Below are positions 56,492 to 64,000 of a stretch of 64,000 nucleotides of DNA, in pieces. This stretch comes from Pseudoduganella lurida. GTDB lineage: Bacteria; Pseudomonadota; Gammaproteobacteria; Burkholderiales; Burkholderiaceae_D. A program made the translations under genes and the position numbers. The stretch's first letter is position 1, and each line of letters begins with the position of its first letter. Where the stretch lies: the NCBI RefSeq assembly GCF_007830455.1, contig NZ_VLLB01000004.1:186001-250000 (forward strand), in the 5' to 3' direction. A model generated the notes under the pieces. That model saw nothing but the letters and a program-made list of their open reading frames with translations. It had not been told where the DNA came from and did no database searches.

Positions 56492-57367
56492 TCAGCGGCC
56501 CGCGTTCAAGAGCAGCTCCTGCAGCACTTCGTCGGCCGTGGCGAAGCGCACGCCGAGCTCGCGCATCTGTTCGAAGAACGCGCCCTGCTGCGCCTCGAAC
56601 CCGGCAACGGGACTCATGCAGTCGCTGATCAGCACCAGGCGGTCCGTCTCGTCGCCGAAGTGTTCGGCGATGTGTTCGGTGGTGGCCTTCACGCAGTGGC
56701 TGCCCGCCTCGCCGGCGATGTACACGCGGTCGGCCTGCAGCAGGCTGTCGATCAGCTGCATGTTCAGCTGCGTCCCGGGGTCTGCTTCATCGGGCACTTC
56801 GGCCATCACGGCGGAGTAGTGTTCCGTCCATGGATTGGAGCCCTTGGCGATCTTGTCGACCACGCCCAGCGCCGCGTCTTCCCAGCGGTTGTAGGCGGCG
56901 CGCAAGTCGTCGTGCACGTTGTGGCCCCACGTGCCGATCTCGCAGTGCACCGGCCACACCATCAGGCGGTAGCGGCCGGCCGCTTCCAGCGCATCGAGAT
57001 AGGCCAGCGCACGTTCGCGGGCCTGCGGATGGCGTGGCAGGAAGCGTGCGGCGCGCACGTCCTGCGCGGTGATTTCGGTGAAGGGTGCGACCGGGCCGCC
57101 ATCGCCGGCCAGCCAGAACGTGGGATGGGCGATGTGGTAGCGGTGATGGGAGTCGAGCGTGATGGTGATGGCGGCGAGGCCGTCGCGGCCCCGTTCGATC
57201 AGGCGCGCCAGGCGCTGCATGTCGGCATGCGCGCCGGCCACGGGCAGCGTGGGGGCGCGGCGGGCCTGGCCGTCCGCGCTGGCGGAATCGATGGGCCGGT
57301 ACTCGGGCGGCAGGTCGCAGAAATCGTTCTGCGGGTCGATGACGAGCAGATGCAGGCGGTCTTTCAT
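56492..57367 (-). CDS. Isochorismatase-family hydrolase, probable nicotinamidase
   Basis: 291 residues. The catalytic Asp11 is in VIDPQNDF and Cys225 is in IAGEAGSHCVKAT, with a Lys near 172-175. The metal-site motif TLDSHHRYHIAHPTFW (Asp72, His74) matches nicotinamidases (in PncA D-x-H). The protein is about 80 residues longer than E. coli PncA, with extra loops around 20-60 and 150-190. Nicotinamide to nicotinate is the expected reaction because pncB is directly downstream; another amide substrate cannot be excluded. Confidence 0.85.
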   Translation of the reverse strand: MKDRLHLLVIDPQNDFCDLPPEYRPIDSASADGQARRAPTLPVAGAHADMQRLARLIERGRDGLAAITITLDSHHRYHIAHPTFWLAGDGGPVAPFTEITAQDVRAARFLPRHPQARERALAYLDALEAAGRYRLMVWPVHCEIGTWGHNVHDDLRAAYNRWEDAALGVVDKIAKGSNPWTEHYSAVMAEVPDEADPGTQLNMQLIDSLLQADRVYIAGEAGSHCVKATTEHIAEHFGDETDRLVLISDCMSPVAGFEAQQGAFFEQMRELGVRFATADEVLQELLLNAGR

Positions 57368-57466
57368 TCGGAGCTCCGTGGCAGGTAGTGCAACCTTATG
57401 GGTGCATGATACCGGCTGCCACGGATTTCTTCAGTACTGGTCGGCAGCGGGTGCCGACCTGCCGCC

Positions 57467-58081
57467 TCAGTTCGTGGCGAGCGCCTCGATCGAAGCACGG
57501 CCCTTGGCCATGGTGTCGGCCACGGCCTGTTCGCCCAGCGCCACGCCTTCGGCCTGCACGAAGCTGATGTCCGTCATGCCCAGGAAGCCCAGCACGGCGC
57601 GCAGGTAGGTGGCCAGGAAGTCATAGCCGGCGGCCGGACCTTCGCTGTACACGCCGCCGCTGGCCGTGAACACATACACCTTCTTGCCGGTGACGAGACC
57701 GACCGGGCCCGTTGCCGTGTACTGGAACGTGCGGCCGGCGCGGGCGATGTGGTCGATGTAGGCTTTCAGGCCGGACGGCACGGAGAAGTTGTACATCGGC
57801 GCGCCGATCACGATCACGTCGGCGGCCAGCACTTCGTCCACCAGTTCATCCGAGGTGCGCACCGTCTGCGCTTGCGCGGCACTGCGCTGGTCCGGCGCCG
57901 TGAAGAACGCGCCGAGCATTTCTTCCGTCAGGTGCGGCACCGGATTGGCGGCCAGGTCGCGGGTCACGATGGTGTCGGCCGGGTGATTGGCCTGCCACTT
58001 GGCGACGAACTCGGCGGACAGCTGGCGGGACAGCGAGCCGGCGGTACGCACGCTGCTGTTGATGTAGAGGACGTTAGCCAT
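57467..58081 (-). CDS. azoR: FMN-dependent NADH-azoreductase
   Basis: 204-residue flavodoxin-like quinone/azo reductase. NSSVRTAGSLSRQLSAEFVAKW is the FMN phosphate loop, PMYNFSVPSGLKAYIDHIARAG the flavin-side motif, and TASGGVYSEGPAAGYDF the family signature. AzoR-type enzymes reduce quinones and azo dyes by two electrons. A LysR-type regulator gene is divergent from it, with a shared 116-base region that holds an ATC-N9-GAT motif. Confidence 0.93.
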   Translation of the reverse strand: MANVLYINSSVRTAGSLSRQLSAEFVAKWQANHPADTIVTRDLAANPVPHLTEEMLGAFFTAPDQRSAAQAQTVRTSDELVDEVLAADVIVIGAPMYNFSVPSGLKAYIDHIARAGRTFQYTATGPVGLVTGKKVYVFTASGGVYSEGPAAGYDFLATYLRAVLGFLGMTDISFVQAEGVALGEQAVADTMAKGRASIEALATN

Positions 58082-58156
58082 GATGAGCTCCTGAAAGTTG
58101 ATTGATTGCAGCCATCATAGGACAGGTTTAATATCGATGAAATCCACTTTATATAG

Positions 58157-58171
58157 ATCGAAACAATCGAT
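58157..58171. promoter_or_regulatory. Candidate LysR-type recognition site
   Basis: ATC-N9-GAT (also T-N11-A) in the azoR/lysR divergent region, 26-40 bases before the regulator ATG. LysR-family regulators typically bind such a motif. Confidence 0.45.
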
Positions 58172-58197
58172 TTAAGCGATAGGCGAATGGAAGACAC

Positions 58198-59115
58198 ATG
58201 AGAGACCCCGGCCTGCCCTCCCTCGACCAGCTGCGCGTGTTCATCGCCGTCATCGACCATGGCGGCTTTGCCCACGCGGCGCGGGCCCTGCACCGCACCC
58301 AGTCGGTGATCAGCTACACCATCGCCAACCTGGAGGACCAGCTGAACGTGGCGCTGCTGGACCGCAGCAAGCGCAAGCCCACGCTGACGGAAGCGGGCAA
58401 GGCGCTGCTGGCCGATGCGCGCGCCGTGTCCGCCAAGGTGGACGACATGCGCGCCCGTGCCCGCGCGCTGGGTGCCGGGCTGGAGGCCGAGATCTGCCTC
58501 GTCGTCGACATCATGTTCCCCATGTGCCGCCTGGTGCGGCTGCTGGAAGCGTTCCGGCGCGAGTACCCCACCGTCTCGCTGCGGTTGCATACGGAGGCGC
58601 TGGGCAGCGTCACGCAGATGGTGCTGGAAGGCCGCTGCCAGCTCGGCATCAGCGGCACGCCCGTGCAGATGCCGCCCGCCATCGAGCGTCAGCTGGCCGG
58701 CCACGTGCTGATGATGCCGGTGTGCGCGCCGGGCCATCCGCTGGCGCAGATCGAAGGCGTGGTGCCGACGGCGGCACTGCGCGAACACCTGCAGCTGGTG
58801 GTGACGGATCGCAGCCCGCTGACCTCCGGCCAGGACTTCGGCGTGCTGGGCCACCGCGACTGGCGCCTGGGCGACCTGCATTCGAAGCATGCGCTGCTGC
58901 AGGGCGGCCTGGGCTGGGGCAGCATGCCGGAAGCGATGATCGCCCGCGACCTGGCCAGCGGCCGGCTGGTGCGGCTGCGCGTGCAGGATGGCGACGAGCT
59001 GCAGTATCCGCTGTTCGTGATTCACCGTACCGATGACCACCTGGGCCCTGCCGGCAGCTGGCTGAAACAGCAGTTCCTCGACCTCGATTATTCGCAGCCG
59101 CACGAAGACGACTGA
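58198..59115 (+). CDS. LysR-family transcriptional regulator
   Basis: 305 residues. The N-terminal winged HTH is LPSLDQLRVFIAVIDHGGFAHAARALHRTQSVISYTI (about 6-42), and the effector domain is of LysR_substrate type (VSLRLHTEALGSVTQMVLEG). It is divergent from azoR and therefore probably its activator, responding to quinones or related electrophiles by analogy. GGAAGA lies just upstream of the ATG. Confidence 0.93.
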   Translation: MRDPGLPSLDQLRVFIAVIDHGGFAHAARALHRTQSVISYTIANLEDQLNVALLDRSKRKPTLTEAGKALLADARAVSAKVDDMRARARALGAGLEAEICLVVDIMFPMCRLVRLLEAFRREYPTVSLRLHTEALGSVTQMVLEGRCQLGISGTPVQMPPAIERQLAGHVLMMPVCAPGHPLAQIEGVVPTAALREHLQLVVTDRSPLTSGQDFGVLGHRDWRLGDLHSKHALLQGGLGWGSMPEAMIARDLASGRLVRLRVQDGDELQYPLFVIHRTDDHLGPAGSWLKQQFLDLDYSQPHEDD

Positions 59116-59285
59116 CACGCCGGCAGGCCGCAGCAGCGCCCACGCAGATCCTAACGTCTTCAAAACCCTTCCTACAGCGCCGCGGCATGTGCGCTGACAC
59201 CCTTCCCGCGGCCCCAGGTCTACGATAGCTCCATGCCGGGGCCGCTGCAGGCCGCCCCGTCCCCAGACTCAACCAAGGAGATGAC

Positions 59286-60239
59286 ATGACCCGGGAGAAG
59301 GACACGGTCAGTACCGAAGACGCGGGCTACAAGACCGAAAGCGGCAACCATGCCGCCGGCAGCCCCGCCAACGACACCACGCAGGTCAATCGCGAACCCA
59401 ACATCAACGCCAGCCAGCAGCGCAGCGCGGCCGGCAGCCAAGGAGGACACACCATGACGGAACAATCGATCGGCGGACGCAACGCACAGGACGGCATCCA
59501 GGGCACCCCATCGGGCACGCAGGGCGGCCAGAGCGGCCAGGGCGTCGACCAGGGCGGCCAGAGCCAGCAGCGCAGCCAGGGCCAGTCCGACTACCTGGGC
59601 GGCTCGCCCGGCGGCCAGGGCGGCCCGGCCACCGCGCAGGGGGCCCGCCCGGACATCCAGTACAGCCCGCAGGAAAGCAACCATGACCAGTACGGCGACC
59701 AGGAAACCGGTGCCACGTCGGGCCAGGTGGGCGATGGCCGCACGCCGCAGCAGGTGGCGCACAGCGGCAGCCAGCCGACCCAGCACAGCGAAGGCCGCGA
59801 CGACGGTTCGCTGCCGAGCGCCCAGCGCCTGGGCGGCCTGATCCCGATCCAGGAACAGCAGCAGAAACAGAAGCAGCAGCAACAGCAGCAGCCGCAGCGC
59901 GATGCAAAGGGTGGCCCGGGCAGCCCGGATGATGCGCGCTCGCGCCAGTCGGCCGACAGCGACGATGTCGATGCGCTGCAGGCCGATGCCTCTGGCGGCG
60001 AACGCGTGGGCATGGGCCAGCGCGGCAACAGCCAGCAGTCGGACAAGGCCCGCAATGCGCAGTCGGATGTGCGCAGCAACCAGGCCGTGCCGGACAACCG
60101 CACCGACAACGAACAGTCCGACCGTCATCTGGGCATGCAGGGCACGTCCGGCGAGCCGGGGCACGATATCGACGATATCGGCAGCAAGCACTCGAGCGCT
60201 GGCGGTTCCCGCAGCGGGTCTTCGGAAGACCAGCGCTGA
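59286..60239 (+). CDS. Gln/Gly/Ser-rich low-complexity protein
   Basis: 317 residues with a perfect AAGGAGATGAC site before the ATG. Nearly all residues are polar, with no hydrophobic core or signal peptide. Notable stretches are GTQGGQSGQGVDQGGQSQQR and a polyglutamine tract (QEQQQKQKQQQQQQPQR, encoded by CAG/CAA runs at about 59850-59900). The end is GSKHSSAGGSRSGSSEDQR. Strong ribosome site and GC3 bias argue that it is expressed. It is predicted to be disordered; function unknown. Stylistically related to the 140-residue protein at 54367. Confidence 0.75.
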   Translation: MTREKDTVSTEDAGYKTESGNHAAGSPANDTTQVNREPNINASQQRSAAGSQGGHTMTEQSIGGRNAQDGIQGTPSGTQGGQSGQGVDQGGQSQQRSQGQSDYLGGSPGGQGGPATAQGARPDIQYSPQESNHDQYGDQETGATSGQVGDGRTPQQVAHSGSQPTQHSEGRDDGSLPSAQRLGGLIPIQEQQQKQKQQQQQQPQRDAKGGPGSPDDARSRQSADSDDVDALQADASGGERVGMGQRGNSQQSDKARNAQSDVRSNQAVPDNRTDNEQSDRHLGMQGTSGEPGHDIDDIGSKHSSAGGSRSGSSEDQR

Positions 60240-60300
60240 TCCAGCCTCCTGCTGCAGTGTCGATGCGGTGGCGCCGGCGCATTGGCGCTGCCGGGTGATC

Positions 60301-60500
60301 GATGCCGGACGAGCGAAGATCGACTCAGGCTGCCGATCAGCGGTGCCGGATCAGTGGCACCGGAACAGTGGCACCGCATCAGTGCTCACGGAACAATGGC
60401 GCCGGATCAGTCATGCCGGATGAGTAATGCCGGATCGTTGGCGCCGGATCTTTGGCACCGGATCTTTGACACCAGATCACAGGCGCGGGATCCCTTGGCA
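60301..60500. repeat. Degenerate tandem array (GCACCGGATCAGTG units)
   Basis: About ten head-to-tail units of 14-16 bases with consensus GCACCGGATCAGTG run between the low-complexity gene and cbpM (GTGCCGGATCAGTG, GCACCGGAACAGTG, GCGCCGGATCTTTG, GCACCGGATCTTTG). No open frame is conserved across them. It fills the 301-base gap before the convergent cbpM gene, together with ordinary flanking DNA at 60240-60300 and 60500-60540. Confidence 0.75.
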
Positions 60501-60540
60501 AGCCCCCACGCAGCCGGCCGTTTCGACGGCCGGCTGCCGT

Positions 60541-60849
60541 TCAATACCCGACCGCGCGCAAACGGCGCCGCAAGCGCCGTACCTCGTCCGTCAGGTCCAC
60601 CACCAGCGCGGCCACTTCCTCGTTTGCTTCGAAATCGCGCTCCACGCGTAGCAGGCTGCGAGCCCGCACCAGATCCACGCTCGTGAAGCGCCAGGCGGTC
60701 GGCTCGCTTGTCGGGCCGCCCAGCAGGATGCCCGTCTGCACCCGTTCCACCACCCAGCCCGGCTCCACCGCGCAGGCCCGCGCCAGTTCTTCCAGTGTCA
60801 GCGCCGCCTCGTCGAGCGGCACGGCACGGATCGGCTCCTCGTTGGCCAT
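60541..60849 (-). CDS. cbpM: Chaperone modulator CbpM
   Basis: 102 residues: LTLEELARACAVEPGWVVERVQTGIL is the MerR-like helix-turn-helix opening, and DLVRARSLLRVERDFEANEEVAALVVDLTDEV the helical core, as in CbpM. It starts 12 bases after the cbpA stop and would bind the J-domain of CbpA to inhibit it. It lacks any sign of DNA-binding partner loops. Confidence 0.88.
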   Translation of the reverse strand: MANEEPIRAVPLDEAALTLEELARACAVEPGWVVERVQTGILLGGPTSEPTAWRFTSVDLVRARSLLRVERDFEANEEVAALVVDLTDEVRRLRRRLRAVGY

Positions 60850-60861
60850 GGTATCTCCTCG

Positions 60862-61800
60862 TTATTTGAGACCGGCACGCGGGTCGAACCGCAGCTCGCG
60901 CGCCATCTGTTCGTAGAAGGCCTTCGCCGCCGGCGTCTCGGCCGGTGGCAGCACCACTTCCAGCAGCAGGTACAGATCACCCGCGGGTGCCGACCCGGCG
61001 CCAGGAATGCCCCGCCCTTTCAGGCGCAGCTTGCGGCCACCCTGGGTGCGCGCCGGCACCGTGACCGTCACGCGGCCGGAAGGCGTGGGCACTTCGATCT
61101 CCGCGCCCAGTGCCGCTTCCCAGGGCGCCACGGGCACCGTCTCGTACACGTCGCGCCCTTCCACGCGGTAGCGCGGCTCGGGCGCAAAGCGGATTTCCAG
61201 ATACAGGTCGCCCGCGCCGCCATTGCCGCTGCCCGGCTGGCCCTGGCCGGCCAGGCGCAGCTGCTGGCCTTCCGTCATGCCCTTCGGGATCGTCACGTTC
61301 AGCGTGCGCTCGCGCGTGATGGTGCGGCCGCTCTCGTCCTGCTGGGGCACGCGCAGGCTGACCGTGCGCGTGGCGCCCTCGTACACGTCGCGCAGCGCGA
61401 TGTCGATGGTGGCGTGGCTGTCCTCGCCGCGCGCCTGGAAGCCGCGGCGCCGGCCGCCCACGTGCGCGAACAGGTCCTTGAAAAAGTCGCTGTCGCTGTC
61501 GGCGAACGACTCGAAGCCCGAGCCCCAGTCCGGGGGCGGGCGGAACGGCTGGCCATGGCGGGGCGCGCCGCCCATGCCGTTGCCGAGGCCGCTGCCCAGT
61601 TCGTCGTAGGCGGCGCGCTTTTCCTCGTCGCCCAGCACGCCGTAGGCCTCGTTCAATTCCTTCGTCTTCGCATCCGCATCCTTTTCCTTGCTCACGTCCG
61701 GATGGTATTTGCGTACCAGCTTGCGGTAGGCCTTCTTGATGTCTGCCGCGCTGGCCGTCTTCGGCACGCCCAGCGCGGCGTAGTAATCCTTGTATTCCAC
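60862..61800 (-). CDS. cbpA: Curved-DNA-binding DnaJ-type co-chaperone CbpA
   Basis: 312 residues with a GTG start preceded by GGAG. The J-domain has the HPD motif (His33-Asp35 in KYHPDVS). A short Gly-rich linker follows, and then two C-terminal DnaJ substrate-binding domains (RTVSLRVPQQDESGR and VPTPSGRVTVTVPARTQGG). No zinc finger is present, so it is a class II/III J-protein. It stimulates DnaK and can bind curved DNA. Divergent from the MATE gene. Confidence 0.94.
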   Translation of the reverse strand: MEYKDYYAALGVPKTASAADIKKAYRKLVRKYHPDVSKEKDADAKTKELNEAYGVLGDEEKRAAYDELGSGLGNGMGGAPRHGQPFRPPPDWGSGFESFADSDSDFFKDLFAHVGGRRRGFQARGEDSHATIDIALRDVYEGATRTVSLRVPQQDESGRTITRERTLNVTIPKGMTEGQQLRLAGQGQPGSGNGGAGDLYLEIRFAPEPRYRVEGRDVYETVPVAPWEAALGAEIEVPTPSGRVTVTVPARTQGGRKLRLKGRGIPGAGSAPAGDLYLLLEVVLPPAETPAAKAFYEQMARELRFDPRAGLK

Positions 61801-61937
61801 GATAGCTTCTCCAGGTCGCAGTCCCGATAACCACAGGTTACAACAATGCGGCCGGCCGCGCGCGCCTGCCGCATTCCAGTGCGCCGCGGTGCCTGCCCCG
61901 GTAAAATCGTGGATTCCGCCAAAATTTCAAGAACCCG

Positions 61938-63320
61938 ATGCCTTATTCGTTCACGCTGCCGAACATCCGCAAAGAAGCCGCCGCGCTGTGGCACCTGGCC
62001 TGGCCGGTGCTGGTCGGGCAGCTGGCCACCGTGGGCATGGGCGTGGCGGACGTGGCGATGACGGGCCACACCAGCGCCGCCGAACTGGCCGCCGTGGCGC
62101 TGGGCACCTCCGTGTGGTCGATCATTCTCGTCACCGTGAACGGCACGATGATGGCGATTAACTCCGTCGTGGCGCATGAGGTGGGTGCCGGTGCGTTCGA
62201 CAGAATTCCGCACTCGGTGCGGCAGGCGCTGTGGAAGTCGGTGGGCGTTGGCGTGCTGGCCGTGCTGGCCGCCAACCTCGCCACGCTGCTGTTCAATTAC
62301 CTGTATCTCGCGCCGGAGGTGAATGCGCGTGCCTCGATGTTCGTGCACATCATCAGCATCGGCCTGCTGCCGTTTGCTGCGTACCGCGCGCTGTATGGCT
62401 ACAGCGCCAGCATCAACCAGACCAAGCCCGTGATGGTGATCGCGCTGGTGGGGCTGGCCGTCAACATCCTCGTCAACTGGCTGCTGATCTTCGGCCAGTT
62501 CGGCCTGCCGAAGATGGGCGCGCTGGGCTGCGCGGTGGCCAGCGGCACCGTCGTCTGGCTCGATCTGCTGGCCATCGTGCTGTGGATCCGCATCGCGCCG
62601 GCCTACCGCGCCTCGTATCCGTTCGACCGGTGGGAGTGGCCGCACTGGCCGGAAGTGTGGAGCATGCTGAAGCTGGGCGTGCCGATCGGCGTGACGTATT
62701 TCGCGGAGGTGAGCGTGTTCGGGGCGGTCAGCCTGCTGGTGGCGCGCTTCGGCGTGGTGACCGTCTCGGCGCACCAGATCGCGCTGAACTTCTCGGCGCT
62801 GACCTTCATGGTGCCGCTGTCGTTCGGCATCGGCATGATCACGCGCGTGGGCCAGGCGCTCGGCGAAGGCAATCCGCAGCGCGCGCGCTTCGCCTCGTTC
62901 GTCGGACTATGGATGGCGCTGGGCTTTGCCGTGCTGTCGGCACTGGGCATCGCGGTCTTCCGCTACCAGATCGCGGCCGCGTACACGTCGGATGTCGCCG
63001 TGCAGCAGATGTGCGCCCACCTGCTGCTGTTCGCCGCGGTGTTCCAGCTGTCCGACGCGGCGCAGGTGGCGGCATCGTGCGCGATCCGCGGCTACAAGGT
63101 CACGCGCGGCCCGATGCTCATCCAGACGCTCGCGTTCTGGGGCGTCGCGCTGCCGCTGGGCTGCGTGCTGGGCCTGGCGCCGCAATGGGTGCCGTTCGCG
63201 CCGGCCGAGCCCATGTCCGCCACCGGCTTCTGGATCGGCCTCGTCTTGGGCCTGACCGTCGCCGCCGTGCTGCTCGTCGCCTACCTGAACCGCCTGTCGC
63301 GGCAGCGCGCGCTGGCGTAA
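61938..63320 (+). CDS. MATE-family multidrug/Na+ efflux transporter
   Basis: 460 residues with 12 predicted helices in two homologous six-helix halves: WPVLVGQLATVGMGVADVAM and YFAEVSVFGAVSLLVARFG are the repeats' first segments. AVALGTSVWSI and SAHQIALNFSALTFM are MATE motifs. NorM/DinF-type exporters couple cation or proton influx to drug efflux; the substrate is not apparent. It is preceded by cbpA in divergence and followed by repeat copy E. Confidence 0.93.
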   Translation: MPYSFTLPNIRKEAAALWHLAWPVLVGQLATVGMGVADVAMTGHTSAAELAAVALGTSVWSIILVTVNGTMMAINSVVAHEVGAGAFDRIPHSVRQALWKSVGVGVLAVLAANLATLLFNYLYLAPEVNARASMFVHIISIGLLPFAAYRALYGYSASINQTKPVMVIALVGLAVNILVNWLLIFGQFGLPKMGALGCAVASGTVVWLDLLAIVLWIRIAPAYRASYPFDRWEWPHWPEVWSMLKLGVPIGVTYFAEVSVFGAVSLLVARFGVVTVSAHQIALNFSALTFMVPLSFGIGMITRVGQALGEGNPQRARFASFVGLWMALGFAVLSALGIAVFRYQIAAAYTSDVAVQQMCAHLLLFAAVFQLSDAAQVAASCAIRGYKVTRGPMLIQTLAFWGVALPLGCVLGLAPQWVPFAPAEPMSATGFWIGLVLGLTVAAVLLVAYLNRLSRQRALA

Positions 63321-63330
63321 TGGCCCGCTA

Positions 63331-63481
63331 CAGCCGAGCCCGTGTCACAGTCTGGGGTCAGGCGTAGTGACACAAGCTCATCGCTAGGGCAGCCAGCACA
63401 TCACCCTTCACTCTGCGGTTTCGTCTACGGTTGAGTGCGTGTCACTACGCCTGACCCCAAGGAGTGACACGAGCTCGGCTG
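63331..63481. repeat. Dispersed inverted repeat, copy E (variant core)
   Basis: Outer arms CAGCCGAGC (63331-63339) and GCTCGGCTG (63473-63481), then CGTGTCAC, core GGGGTCAGGCGTAGTGACAC against GTGTCACTACGCCTGACCCC. It has an approximately 53-base loop (63380-63432). Compared with copies A-C the central GGACACG has become GTGACAC, but the GGGGTCA core and the GAGC ends are kept. It lies 11 bases past the MATE gene stop. Confidence 0.8.
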
Positions 63482-63613
63482 TAAGGGACTGAACGATATT
63501 CACCATGTAAGGTGATATTCCGATTTTTCGCGCCTCGCCACGGGGGGGACGAGTCTGGTATCGTCTTGCGATTTTCGCCCTGCATCAAATTCTTTCAATC
63601 AACCGGGATTTCC

Positions 63614-64000
63614 ATGCGCTTCATCCTCAGCTTCCTGGCCCTGCTGGCCGCCGGCTCGGCGTCCGCCGACCGCCTGACCCTCGACCGTATCTATGACGAT
63701 CCCGCCCTCGCCGGCCCCGGCGTGCGCGCGCTGAAGGTCTCGCCGGATGGCGCCCGCGTGACGTTCCTGCGTGGCCGCGAGGACAACCAGTTCCAGCTGG
63801 ACCTGTGGGAGTTCAACATGAAGGACAAGTCGACCCGCCGCCTGGTCGACTCGAAGGTGCTGGTCGCCGAGGAAAACCTGTCCGACGCCGAGAAGGCCCG
63901 CCGCGAGCGCGAGCGCACCGCCAGCCTGAAAGGCATCATCAGCTACAGCTGGTCGCCGGACGGCAAGCGCCTGCTGGTGCCGATCGCCGGCAATCTGTAC
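63614..64000 (+). CDS. S9-family (dipeptidyl-peptidase IV-like) peptidase, N-terminal part
   Basis: 129 residues are visible before the window ends; the frame is open to base 64000. Signal peptide MRFILSFLALLAAGSASA, then LTLDRIYDDPALAGPGVRAL, KVSPDGARVTFLRGREDNQFQLDLW and YSWSPDGKRLLVPIAGNLY. These are the N-terminal propeller blades of DPP IV-type serine peptidases, whose catalytic domain would lie beyond the edge. A periplasmic dipeptidyl peptidase is likely. GGGAT precedes the ATG weakly. Confidence 0.85.
   Translation, partial: MRFILSFLALLAAGSASADRLTLDRIYDDPALAGPGVRALKVSPDGARVTFLRGREDNQFQLDLWEFNMKDKSTRRLVDSKVLVAEENLSDAEKARRERERTASLKGIISYSWSPDGKRLLVPIAGNLY

Noticed and set aside
59850..59900. 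Simple-sequence region as noncoding microsatellite
   Set aside because: It lies within a well-supported reading frame (perfect ribosome site and GC3 bias), so it is treated as part of the low-complexity protein.
60301..60500. CRISPR array or coding repeats
   Set aside because: Short contiguous units without unique spacers, and the frame is not preserved.

Overview
The window is chromosomal DNA of a high-GC betaproteobacterium, most likely Oxalobacteraceae (Massilia / Pseudoduganella / Duganella type). The evidence is the gyrA-serC-pheA-hisC-tyrA-aroA-cmk-rpsA-ihfB-lapA-lapB-rfaE gene order, a tmRNA whose tag reads ANDNSYALAA, two PEP-CTERM proteins, and many dispersed GGGGTCAGACCCC-type inverted repeats. 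This is inference from gene content and order; no 16S gene is present. Both ends cut genes: a DODA-type dioxygenase at the left and an S9 peptidase at the right. No CRISPR, tRNA, rRNA, integrase or IS transposase was seen.

Layout. 1-3.4 kb: dioxygenase end, the RbgA-type GTPase, a secreted protein and a histone-deacetylase-like hydrolase. 3.4-8.6 kb: tightly coupled MoxR ATPase, DUF58, transmembrane transglutaminase and lytic transglycosylase. 8.6-10.4 kb: AT-rich leader, small HTH protein, cysM. 10.6-28.7 kb: a large carbohydrate locus, all on the minus strand. 28.9-31.6 kb: a cNMP-binding/thioredoxin-reductase-like fusion, a PEP-CTERM protein and a ComEA-like HhH protein. 31.8-46.5 kb: the housekeeping block (LPS, ribosome, aromatic amino acid, serine and histidine synthesis, gyrase). 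47-50.8 kb: OmpA-like protein, ubiG, gph, an unknown protein, tmRNA. 51-64 kb: PQQ-propeller lipoprotein, second PEP-CTERM protein, hydrophilic stress-like proteins, NAD salvage pair, azoreductase with LysR regulator, CbpA/CbpM chaperones and a MATE pump.

The most interesting region is the carbohydrate locus. Read along the minus strand it is: LacI regulator with two palindromic operators; TonB-dependent receptor; a 12-unit tandem array; then eight coupled genes. These encode a GH144-type endo-beta-1,2-glucanase, a sugar-binding lipoprotein, two ABC permeases, a secreted discoidin plus (alpha/alpha)6 hydrolase of unassigned family, a GH1 beta-glucosidase, a large NdvB-like GH94 phosphorylase and an MsmX/UgpC-type ATPase. 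Together they look like a complete system for uptake and breakdown of beta-1,2-glucan (sophorooligosaccharides). The 1026-residue hydrolase in the middle has no clear family.

Other points of note: at least five copies of a dispersed inverted repeat; two noncoding degenerate tandem arrays; GyrA with Ala at position 83; a thioredoxin-reductase-like flavoprotein without its CxxC pair; and an unknown protein beside tmRNA with a GIY-YIG-like motif.
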